From Lentzea sp. NBRC 102530 (GTDB lineage Bacteria > Actinomycetota > Actinomycetes > Mycobacteriales > Pseudonocardiaceae): a stretch of DNA of 64,000 nt. The stretch is from the NCBI RefSeq assembly GCF_030269365.1, contig NZ_BSTF01000008.1:186001-250000 (forward strand). Reading direction: 5' to 3'. The position numbers were made by a program, and so were the translations under genes. The notes beneath the pieces were generated by a model that saw only the letters and a program-made list of their open reading frames with translations, did not search any database and was not told the DNA's origin. Shown piece after piece: positions 24,900 through 32,090 of this stretch (positions are counted from its first letter, which is position 1; each line of letters opens with the position of its first letter).

Positions 24900-27086
24900 T
24901 CAGGTACCTGTGAGGTGTTCCGGGCGGACCGGGACGCGGGTGAGCGCCAGTCCGGTCGCCGCGCGGATCGCCGCCACGATCGCCGGGGTCGACGAGATGG
25001 TGGGCGGTTCGCCGACGCCGCGGATGCCGTACGGCGCGTGGGGGTCGGCGAGTTCGAGCACGTCGATGCTCATCGGGGGCATGTCGAGCACGGTCGGGAT
25101 GAGGTAGTCGGTGAACGACGGGTTGCGCACCTTGCCGCCGGAGGTCTGGATCTCCTCCATCACCGCGAGGCCGAGCCCCTGGGCGGAACCGCCCTGGATC
25201 TGACCCACCACGGCCTGCGGGTTCAACGCGCGGCCCACGTCCTGGGCGCAGTCGAGCGACACCACGCGCACCAGGCCGAGGTCCACGTCCACGTCGACCA
25301 CCGCGCGGTGGGCGGCGAACCCGTACTGCACGTGCGCGTTGCCCTGCCCGGTCTCGGGGTCGATGGGCTCGGTGGCGCGGTGCCGCCACTCGGTGACCTC
25401 GTCGATCACCTCGTCGCCGATGTCGGTGCGCCCGGCCAGCCGGTCCTTCACCAGAGCACAGGCGGCCTTCACCGCACCACCGGTCACGTACGTCTGGCGC
25501 GACGCCGAGGTCGAGCCGCCGTTGCCGATCGTGGTGTCCATCGGCAGCACGGTCACGCGTTCGATGCCGAGTTCGGTCCGCACGATCTGCTGCATGATCG
25601 TCACCAGGCCTTGGCCGACCTCGCACGCCGCGGTGTGCACGGCGGCGGCCAGCTCCCCGTTGACCATCGAGACGCGCACCCGAGCGGTCGAGTAGTCGTC
25701 GTAGCCCTCGGAGAAGCAGATGTTCTTGATGCCGACGGCATATCCGACACCACGAACGACGCCCTCGCCGTGCGTGGTGTTCGAGACGCCACCGGGCAGT
25801 TCACGGATGTCGGTCGACGTGCCGGCGGGCAACGGCTTGTCCTGCACGAGTTTGAGCAGCTGCGCGACGGGCGCGGCCGAGTCGACGACCTGGCCGGTCG
25901 GCATCACGGAACCCTCGGTCATCGCGTTGCGGACCCGGACGTCGACGGGCGACATCCCCAGCGCCTCGGCCAGCTTGTCCATCTGCGACTCGTAGGCGAA
26001 ACCCGCCTGCACAGCACCGAATCCGCGCATCGCACCGCACGGCGGGTTGTTCGTGTAGACGCCGTACGCGTCGACCGTCACGTTGTCGACCTCGTACGGA
26101 CCGACACCGAGAGTCGCCGCGTTCGCCACGACGGCGGGCGTCGACGAGGCGTACGCGCCGCCGTCCAGGTACATCCGGGTGCGGACGTAGACGAGCTTGC
26201 CCGTGTGGTCCGCGCCGTGCTCGTAGTACAGCACGGCCGGATGCCGGTGCACATGCCCGTAGAACGACTCCTCGCGGTTGTAGACCATCTTCACGGGCTT
26301 GCCGGTGTGCAGCGCCAGCAGGCACGCGTGCACCTGCATCGACAGGTCCTCCCGGCCGCCGAACGCCCCGCCCACGCCGGACAACGTCAGCCGCACCTGC
26401 TCCTGCGGCAACCCGAGCGCGGCCGCGATCTGGTCGCGGTCGACGTGCAGCCACTGCGTCGCGATGTACAGGTCCACCGACCCGTCGGTGGCCGGCACCG
26501 CGAGTCCGGACTCCGGCCCGAGGAACGCCTGGTCCTGCATGCCGACCTCGTACCGCCCGGTCACCACGACCTCGGCCGTGACGTCCTGCGAGCCGCGCCG
26601 GATCGGCACGTGCCGCACCAGGTTCCCGCCGGGGTGCAACGGCGTGTCGTCGGCCGCGGTCTCCATGTCCACCACGGGTTCCAGCACGTCGTAGGTCACG
26701 ACGATCTTCTTCATCGCCCGCAGCGCGGTCTCCGGGTGGTCGGCGCCGACCAGCGCGATCGGTTCGCCCTGGTAGCGCACGACGTCCACGGCCAGCACCG
26801 GCTGGTCCTTGTGCTCCAGGCCGTACAGGTTGCGGCCCGGTACGTCCTCGTGCGTCAGCACCGCGTACACGCCCGGCACCTGCAACGCCTCGGTCAGGTC
26901 GATCGACGTGATCCGGGCGTACGGGTGCGGCGAGCGCAGGGTCGAGCCCCAGATCATGTCCTCGTGCCACAGGTCGGACGCGTACGCGAACTCGCCGCGC
27001 ACCTTGAGGTTGCCGTCCGGGCGTTGCGGCGACGTCCCGATGCCACCCGACACCGCGGAGGTGAGTTCGGCGGGAGTGAGGGTCAT
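24900..27086 (-). CDS. pucD: xanthine dehydrogenase, molybdopterin-binding subunit
   Basis: 728-aa large subunit of the heterotrimeric Mo enzyme that oxidises hypoxanthine and xanthine to urate. Visible features include the N-terminal KVRGEFAYASDLWHEDMIWGSTLRSPHPYARI domain, VGGAFGGREDLSMQVHACLLAL and NPPCGAMRGFGAVQAGFAYESQMD (Mo-cofactor contact loop), and the C-terminal GGSAQGLGLAVMEE and APYGIRGVGEPPTISSTPAIVAAI, the last holding the catalytic Glu region (GxGEPP). Start ATG 27086 overlaps the upstream amidohydrolase stop (ATGA). FAD and Fe-S subunits are encoded upstream on the same strand. Confidence 0.93.
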   Translation of the reverse strand: MTLTPAELTSAVSGGIGTSPQRPDGNLKVRGEFAYASDLWHEDMIWGSTLRSPHPYARITSIDLTEALQVPGVYAVLTHEDVPGRNLYGLEHKDQPVLAVDVVRYQGEPIALVGADHPETALRAMKKIVVTYDVLEPVVDMETAADDTPLHPGGNLVRHVPIRRGSQDVTAEVVVTGRYEVGMQDQAFLGPESGLAVPATDGSVDLYIATQWLHVDRDQIAAALGLPQEQVRLTLSGVGGAFGGREDLSMQVHACLLALHTGKPVKMVYNREESFYGHVHRHPAVLYYEHGADHTGKLVYVRTRMYLDGGAYASSTPAVVANAATLGVGPYEVDNVTVDAYGVYTNNPPCGAMRGFGAVQAGFAYESQMDKLAEALGMSPVDVRVRNAMTEGSVMPTGQVVDSAAPVAQLLKLVQDKPLPAGTSTDIRELPGGVSNTTHGEGVVRGVGYAVGIKNICFSEGYDDYSTARVRVSMVNGELAAAVHTAACEVGQGLVTIMQQIVRTELGIERVTVLPMDTTIGNGGSTSASRQTYVTGGAVKAACALVKDRLAGRTDIGDEVIDEVTEWRHRATEPIDPETGQGNAHVQYGFAAHRAVVDVDVDLGLVRVVSLDCAQDVGRALNPQAVVGQIQGGSAQGLGLAVMEEIQTSGGKVRNPSFTDYLIPTVLDMPPMSIDVLELADPHAPYGIRGVGEPPTISSTPAIVAAIRAATGLALTRVPVRPEHLTGT

Positions 27087-28435
27087 CGCGCTGCCTCCTG
27101 GAGCTTGGTGCTGGCGGCGGTGAGGTCACGCGCCAGCTCGTCGGTCGACGCCGTGAGCAGGACGCCGTCCCGCACCACGACCTCTCCGCCCACGATCAAC
27201 AGTTTCAACGGCGGGGGCGTGCCGAGCACCAGTGCCGCCACCGGGTCCGCGATCCCCGCGTAGTCCAAACCGGACAGGTCCCAGACCGCGAGGTCGGCGA
27301 CCTTGCCGGGTTCGATCGAGCCCAGCGCGTCCGAACGCCCCAGCACCTGCGCACCGCCCATCGTGCCCATCCACAACGCCTTGCGGGCGTCCAGTGCGCC
27401 CGGCCCGCCGCGCTGGCGTGCCTGGTACAACGCCGAGCGCAGCTCGACGACGAGTCCACCGTCCTCGTTGGACGCCGCTCCGTCGACACCGAGGCCGACC
27501 GGTGCTCCCGCGTCCAGCAGGTCACGGACGGGCGCGATGCCGGTGCCCAGCCGCCCGTTGGACGTCGGGCAGTGCGCGGACCCGGTCCGGGTGGCCCCGA
27601 GCCGCTTCACCGCGTCCGAGTTGAGGTGCACGGTGTGCGCGAGCCACACGTCCGGCCCGAGCCAGCCGAGCTGCTCCGCGTACTCGGTCGGCGTGCAGCC
27701 GTTCTCCGCCTGGCACTGCTCTTCCTCGTCGAGCGTCTCGGCGAGGTGCGTGTGCAGCCGGACGTCGTGGCGGCGCGCCAGCTCCGCCGCCCCGGTCATC
27801 AGCTCGCGCGACACCGAGAACGGCGAGCACGGCCCGACGGCGACGCGGACCAGCGCGTCGGCCGCGGTCGAGTGGTGGTCGCCGATGGCCTGCTCGGTCG
27901 CGATCAACGCGGCCTCGGTCTCCTCGACCAGGTTGTCCGGCGGCAGTCCGCCGTGCGACTGGCCGCGGTCCATCGACCCGCGGATCGCCTCCAGCCGGAT
28001 GCCGATCCGGCGCCCGGCCGACACCAGCGCGTCGAACACGTCACCGCCACCGGACGGGAACACGTAGTGGTGGTCGGCGGCCAGCGTGCAGCCCGTCAGC
28101 GCGAGCCGGGCGAGGCCGGCCGACGCCGCCGCGTGCGTCACGGTGTCGTCCAGCCCGCGCCACACCGGGTACAGCGTGGTCAGCCACTCGAACAGGGTGG
28201 CGTCGGTCGCGAGCCCGCGCGTCGCCCACTGGTAGAGGTGGTGGTGGGTGTTGATCAGGCCGGGCGTGACCAGGCACGACGACGCGTCGACGTAGGTGTG
28301 CGCCGCGGTGGGCCGTGGTGCCGCGCCCGAACCGACCGAGACGATCCGGCCGCCGTCGACGACGACGTGCCCGGACGCGTGCTCGGTCCCTGATTCGTCC
28401 ACAGTGGACACCGCGCAGCGGTCGAGGACGATCAT
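27083..28435 (-). CDS. amidohydrolase, 8-oxoguanine deaminase-like
   Basis: 450-aa amidohydrolase of the ATZ/TRZ group. The metal site has VTPGLINTHHHLYQWATRGL (HxH), a His in LHTHLAET, a His in GSAHCPTSNGRL and the Asp in GLGVDGAASNEDGG. Actinobacterial proteins with this pattern, located in xdh operons, are annotated as 8-oxoguanine deaminase, which makes urate directly from 8-oxoguanine. A hydroxydechloroatrazine-like activity is the alternative. ATG 28435 overlaps the Fe-S subunit stop, and its own stop overlaps the large subunit start. Confidence 0.85.
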   Translation of the reverse strand: MIVLDRCAVSTVDESGTEHASGHVVVDGGRIVSVGSGAAPRPTAAHTYVDASSCLVTPGLINTHHHLYQWATRGLATDATLFEWLTTLYPVWRGLDDTVTHAAASAGLARLALTGCTLAADHHYVFPSGGGDVFDALVSAGRRIGIRLEAIRGSMDRGQSHGGLPPDNLVEETEAALIATEQAIGDHHSTAADALVRVAVGPCSPFSVSRELMTGAAELARRHDVRLHTHLAETLDEEEQCQAENGCTPTEYAEQLGWLGPDVWLAHTVHLNSDAVKRLGATRTGSAHCPTSNGRLGTGIAPVRDLLDAGAPVGLGVDGAASNEDGGLVVELRSALYQARQRGGPGALDARKALWMGTMGGAQVLGRSDALGSIEPGKVADLAVWDLSGLDYAGIADPVAALVLGTPPPLKLLIVGGEVVVRDGVLLTASTDELARDLTAASTKLQEAAR

Positions 28436-28893
28436 CGGCGCGACGCCGCCAATCGCACGGCGTCCAGGATCTTCTCGTACCCCGTGCAGCGGCACAGGTT
28501 CCCGGCGAGCGCCTCGCGGATCTCCGGGTCGGACGGGTTCGGCACGCGGTCGAGCAGGTCGTGCGCCTGCACCACCAGACCGGGTGTGCAGAACCCGCAC
28601 TGCACCGCGCCCGCCTCGACGAACGCCTCCTGCACCGGGTCCAGCTGGTCCCCGGAAGCGAGACCTTCGACGGTCCTCACCTCGCGGTCCTGCGCCTGAC
28701 CGGCGGCGACCAGGCACGCGCACACCGGCACGTCGTCGAGGTACACCGTGCACGAGCCGCACTCGCCCTGCTCGCAGGCGTTCTTCGACCCGGGCAGGCC
28801 GAGCCGCTCGCGCAGCACGAACAGCAGCGACTCGCCCTCCCACACGTCGTCGGCCTGGCGCTGCTCGCCGTTGACCGTCACGTTCACGCGCAT
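28432..28893 (-). CDS. xanthine dehydrogenase, 2Fe-2S subunit
   Basis: 153-aa protein with two [2Fe-2S] clusters. The plant-ferredoxin type N-terminal site is NACEQGECGSCTVYLDDVPVCAC, and the helical C-terminal site comprises VQCGFCTPGLVVQ and NLCRCTGYEKI. It passes electrons from the Mo site to FAD. Start ATG 28893 lies within the end of the FAD subunit gene (10-nt overlap), showing tight coupling in the operon. Confidence 0.93.
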   Translation of the reverse strand: MRVNVTVNGEQRQADDVWEGESLLFVLRERLGLPGSKNACEQGECGSCTVYLDDVPVCACLVAAGQAQDREVRTVEGLASGDQLDPVQEAFVEAGAVQCGFCTPGLVVQAHDLLDRVPNPSDPEIREALAGNLCRCTGYEKILDAVRLAASRR

Positions 28894-29744
28894 GCCTTGT
28901 CCCCGTCCAAGAGTTCCTGCCAGGCCCAGCCCAGCGTCCTGCGTGCCATCACTGCCAAGGCGTGCTTGCGGTACTCGGCGGACCCGCGCACGTCGTCGAT
29001 CGGCGACGCGGCCCGCGACACCAGCTCGCCGAACTCGCGCTTCACCGAGTCCAGCAACGGCTTCGGGTTCGCGAAGTCCAGCTCCGCCGCCAGGAACGCC
29101 TCGGCCTCGGGTGCCCGGCGCGGCGTGGGAGCCGCCGACCCGACCGCCGCGCCGACCCGGTTCTCCGCCGGGAACAACGAGATCGCGAACGAGCACACCG
29201 CGATCACCATCGCGTTGCGCGTACCCACCTTGGAGAACTGCTGCGGCCCCGCGGCGGGGGTGAGGTGCACGGCGGTGATCAGCTCGTCGGCCTCCAGGGC
29301 GTTGCGCTTGACGCCCAGGTAGAACTCGGTGGCGGGGATCATCCGGGTGCCGCGCACCGACGCCACCTCGATCACCGCACCGGATGCCAGCAGCACGGGG
29401 TGCGTGTCCCCGGCGGGCGAGGCCGCGCCGAGGTTGCCGCCGACGGTGCCGCGGTTGCGGATCTGCGGCGATCCGACCGTGCGGGACGCCATCGCGAGGC
29501 CCGGCAGCTGAGCGCCCAGCTCGTCGATGATCCGCACGTAGGGCACCCCGGCGCCGACGCGCAGGCCTTCGGTCCACTGCTGGAGTTCGGCGATCCTGGT
29601 CAGGTCGAGCAGCGCGGACGGCCTGCGGTGGTCGTAGTTCATCTCCACCATGACGTCCGTGCCGCCGGCGATCGGCACGGCATCAGGGCGCTGGGCCTTG
29701 AGCTCCAACGCCTCCGCGAGCGTTTCCGGTCGAAGGAAGTCCAT
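28884..29744 (-). CDS. xanthine dehydrogenase, FAD-binding subunit
   Basis: 286-aa FAD subunit (CoxM/PucC-type). The FAD pyrophosphate loop AQRPDAVPIAGGTDVMVEMNY, the second loop GSPQIRNRGTVGGNLGAASPAGD, and the C-terminal CO dehydrogenase flavoprotein domain are present. It transfers electrons to NAD+. ATG 29744 is 2 nt after the HIU hydrolase stop, so the operon continues from uraH. Length matches the family. Confidence 0.92.
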   Translation of the reverse strand: MDFLRPETLAEALELKAQRPDAVPIAGGTDVMVEMNYDHRRPSALLDLTRIAELQQWTEGLRVGAGVPYVRIIDELGAQLPGLAMASRTVGSPQIRNRGTVGGNLGAASPAGDTHPVLLASGAVIEVASVRGTRMIPATEFYLGVKRNALEADELITAVHLTPAAGPQQFSKVGTRNAMVIAVCSFAISLFPAENRVGAAVGSAAPTPRRAPEAEAFLAAELDFANPKPLLDSVKREFGELVSRAASPIDDVRGSAEYRKHALAVMARRTLGWAWQELLDGDKACA

Positions 29745-29746
29745 CG

Positions 29747-30061
29747 TCAGCTACCTCGGTAGGTGGAGTAGGCGAACGGCGACAGCAGCAACGGCACGTG
29801 GTAGTGCTGCGCCGGATCGGAGTAGTCGAAGGTGAGCACGACCTCGGGGAAGAACGGCGCCGCCTCGGCCGTGTCGAACACCAGCCGGTACACCCCGGCC
29901 GCCAGGCCTTCACCCCATCCGGTGATCCGGCCGTCGGCGTTCGTCTCGGCGTTCGCCACCTCGGTCCCGTCGCGCCGTTGCAGCGACACGGCGATGCCGG
30001 CGAACGGCCTGCCGCGGGCCGCGTCCAGCACGTGCGTGGAGATCGTCACTCGCCCTCCCAT
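29747..30061 (-). CDS. uraH: 5-hydroxyisourate hydrolase (transthyretin-related)
   Basis: 104-aa protein. STHVLDAARGRPFAGIAVSLQ at the N-terminus supplies the catalytic His, DGRITGW the central motif, and the C-terminal HYHVPLLLSPFAYSTYRGS is the family signature tetrapeptide YRGS. It hydrolyses 5-hydroxyisourate to OHCU in urate breakdown. It is the first gene of the purine operon and is divergent from pucR. Uricase and OHCU decarboxylase genes, which should act next to it, are not in the window. Confidence 0.94.
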   Translation of the reverse strand: MGGRVTISTHVLDAARGRPFAGIAVSLQRRDGTEVANAETNADGRITGWGEGLAAGVYRLVFDTAEAAPFFPEVVLTFDYSDPAQHYHVPLLLSPFAYSTYRGS

Positions 30062-30146
30062 CTGGTTGTGAGCCAGTACACAGAGCGCATGTGTCCCTGA
30101 GCTACGGCCGCATTACATGAATCGTCAGGCTCCTACAGCCCGCAGA

Positions 30147-30164
30147 TTTGTGCTTTCCTACAAA
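30147..30164. promoter_or_regulatory. inverted repeat in the uraH-pucR divergent region
   Basis: TTTGT (30147-30151) and ACAAA (30160-30164) flank 8 nt, in an AT-richer stretch of the 128-nt divergent gap. A likely place for control of both the purine operon and the regulator; it does not match the Bacillus PucR box that I know. Confidence 0.3.
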
Positions 30165-30189
30165 CACGAATGGACGAAAGTGACCTGTC

Positions 30190-31629
30190 ATGTTGTTGCT
30201 GCGGACGTTGCTGCAGATGCCGGAGCTGCGCCTGAGCCTGCACACCGGTGAGGACCAGCTCGACCGCACGGTCACGCGCGTGTACGGAACGGAGCTGCCC
30301 GACCCCAGCCGGTACCTGTCCGGCGGGGAGCTGGTGCTCTCCGGCCTGCTCTGGCACCACGGACCGCAGGACTCCGAGACGTTCGTCCGCTCGCTCGCGT
30401 CCGCCCGCGTGGCCGGGCTCGCCGCGTCCGACACCGGCCGCAAGGACCTCCCGGACGACCTGGTCGAAGCCTGCGTCCGGCACCACGTGCCGTTGCTGGA
30501 GGTGCCGGTCGACCTCTCGTTCGCGACCATCACCGAACGCGTGTCGATGGAACTCGTCGGGCTGTCGCGGCACCGCAGGCTGCTCAACGTCGTGGCGGAG
30601 GGCTCCGGTCTGCCGGCGTTGTTGTTGGCGGGCGGCCACGAGCTGAACGCGCCGTGCTGGGTGCTTTCGACGACCGGCCGGGTGGTCGGCGGCGGCGAAC
30701 TGCCGGACCGCGTCGGGCTGGTGAAGGAGTTCCTGCAGGCCGACCGGCTGCCGAAGACGGTGCGCGGCATGACCCTGGTGCCCGTCTCCGAACGCGGCGG
30801 CACCCGGCTGACGAGCTGGATCCTCGTCGTGGGCGGCTCGGTGCAGCCGGAGGCCGCCGCCGAACTGGCGTCGCTGGTCGGCCTGGAACGCCTGCGCGAG
30901 GCGCAGGGCAGGCAGATCGAGAACCGCACGGCCGCGCCCCTGGTCGCCGCCGTGCTGAGCGGCTCGGCGGACGTCGAGTCCCGGCTGGCCGCGGCGGGGC
31001 TGGAGGACGCGAGGCTGCGGGTCATCAGCGCCGTCACGTCCGACCAGCGCTGCGACCTCGCGGCCGCCGTGCTGGAGGAGGCGCTGCCGCAGGCGTTGGT
31101 GACCCCGGTCGGCGACACCGTGTACGCGGTGGCGAAGGCGGGTGACTCGGTGCCCGACGACGTGCGCGACGCGATGCGCGTGATGGAACCGGGCCTCGGC
31201 TCGTCGCGCGTGCTCGTCGGCATCAGCTCACCGGCCACCTCGCGCGGATTGCGTGGCGCCGCGGAGGAAGCCACGCACGCGCGTCGGCTGGGAGAGCGCC
31301 GTGGCGGTCGCACGTGCGTGGTGGCGGGCGAGGAGATCGCACTGCACCAGTTGCTGCTCGCGGGCGTGCCGGAGGAGCTGCGCACGTCGTTGCGCCGCCG
31401 CCTGCTCGGGCCGGTGCTGGACTACGACGCCGAACACGGATCGGACCTGGTCGGCACGCTGAAGGTGTTCCTCGACTGCTCGGGTTCGTGGACGGCGGCG
31501 GCCGGGAAGCTGCACGTGCACGTCAACACGTTGCGGTACCGGGTGGGGCGCGTCGAGGAGCTGCTCGGCACCGACCTCGCGGAGTTCGAGGCTCGCGTCG
31601 ACCTCTTCCTGGCCCTTCAGGCGGGCTGA
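30190..31629 (+). CDS. pucR: PucR-family transcriptional regulator
   Basis: 479-aa regulator. The N-terminal purine-catabolism PucR domain (about 1-125, LLRTLLQMPELRLSLHTGEDQLDRTVTRVYGTELPDPSRYLSGGELVLSG), a central GGDEF-like region, and the C-terminal PucR helix-turn-helix (FLDCSGSWTAAAGKLHVHVNTLRYRVGRVEELLG) are all present. It is divergent from the xanthine dehydrogenase operon and very likely controls it. The inducer is probably a purine or ureide intermediate. Confidence 0.93.
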   Translation: MLLLRTLLQMPELRLSLHTGEDQLDRTVTRVYGTELPDPSRYLSGGELVLSGLLWHHGPQDSETFVRSLASARVAGLAASDTGRKDLPDDLVEACVRHHVPLLEVPVDLSFATITERVSMELVGLSRHRRLLNVVAEGSGLPALLLAGGHELNAPCWVLSTTGRVVGGGELPDRVGLVKEFLQADRLPKTVRGMTLVPVSERGGTRLTSWILVVGGSVQPEAAAELASLVGLERLREAQGRQIENRTAAPLVAAVLSGSADVESRLAAAGLEDARLRVISAVTSDQRCDLAAAVLEEALPQALVTPVGDTVYAVAKAGDSVPDDVRDAMRVMEPGLGSSRVLVGISSPATSRGLRGAAEEATHARRLGERRGGRTCVVAGEEIALHQLLLAGVPEELRTSLRRRLLGPVLDYDAEHGSDLVGTLKVFLDCSGSWTAAAGKLHVHVNTLRYRVGRVEELLGTDLAEFEARVDLFLALQAG

Positions 31630-31704
31630 CGGCCACCCGTTGTCAGTCTGATGGCTGATGCCGCACGAGCCTTCAGGCTGATGCTTCGTCGCAGGGTCTG
31701 TACC

Positions 31705-31710
31705 TACAGT
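31705..31710 (+). promoter_or_regulatory. candidate -10 box, leaderless lipoprotein mRNA
   Basis: TACAGT matches TAnnnT and ends 7 nt before the ATG at 31718. No Shine-Dalgarno is visible. Confidence 0.35.
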
Positions 31711-31717
31711 TCCTGGC

Positions 31718-32041
31718 ATGAAGACCGCCGCCTTACTCGTGGGCCTGCTGCTGGCCGGAAGCGCCGGCTGTGCGGCAGCGCCCAGCGTCCGCGTGGTGGT
31801 GGAGGGTTCGGGCACGACCGACAAGCTCAGCTACACCTTCCCCGGCGAGGAGGAACGCACGCTGCGCAACCCCGACCTGCCGTTCGAGCGGCGGGGCAAG
31901 CGCAAGGGCCGGGTCGTGATCCGGCTGGAGGGCGTGCACGGCGAACTCACCTGCAAGATCATCATCAACGGCCGCCAGGTGCGGTCCTCGACCTCGCGGA
32001 CCGGCGCCGCGCTCACGTGCGATCACTCGATGGCCGTCTGA
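31718..32041 (+). CDS. small secreted MmpS-like lipoprotein
   Basis: 107-aa exported protein with a signal peptide ending SAGC (lipidated Cys about residue 18, non-canonical -3 residue). The mature part VRVVVEGSGTTDKLSYTFPGEEERTLRNPDLPFERRGKRKGRVVIRLEGVHGELTCKIIINGRQV resembles the beta-sandwich of MmpS transport accessory proteins, including the two Cys that would form a disulfide (about 78 and 101). There is no mmpL gene nearby. It is 49 nt upstream of the NB-ARC gene on the same strand. Confidence 0.7.
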   Translation: MKTAALLVGLLLAGSAGCAAAPSVRVVVEGSGTTDKLSYTFPGEEERTLRNPDLPFERRGKRKGRVVIRLEGVHGELTCKIIINGRQVRSSTSRTGAALTCDHSMAV

Positions 32042-32090
32042 TGAAAGCCGGGGAAAGACCGTAACTTCAGGTGTTCGGGGAGGTACGGGG

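Noticed and set aside
24732-27263. 843-codon plus-strand open frame opposite the xanthine dehydrogenase large subunit
   Set aside because: Shadow frame; the opposite strand encodes a full-length Mo subunit with conserved motifs.
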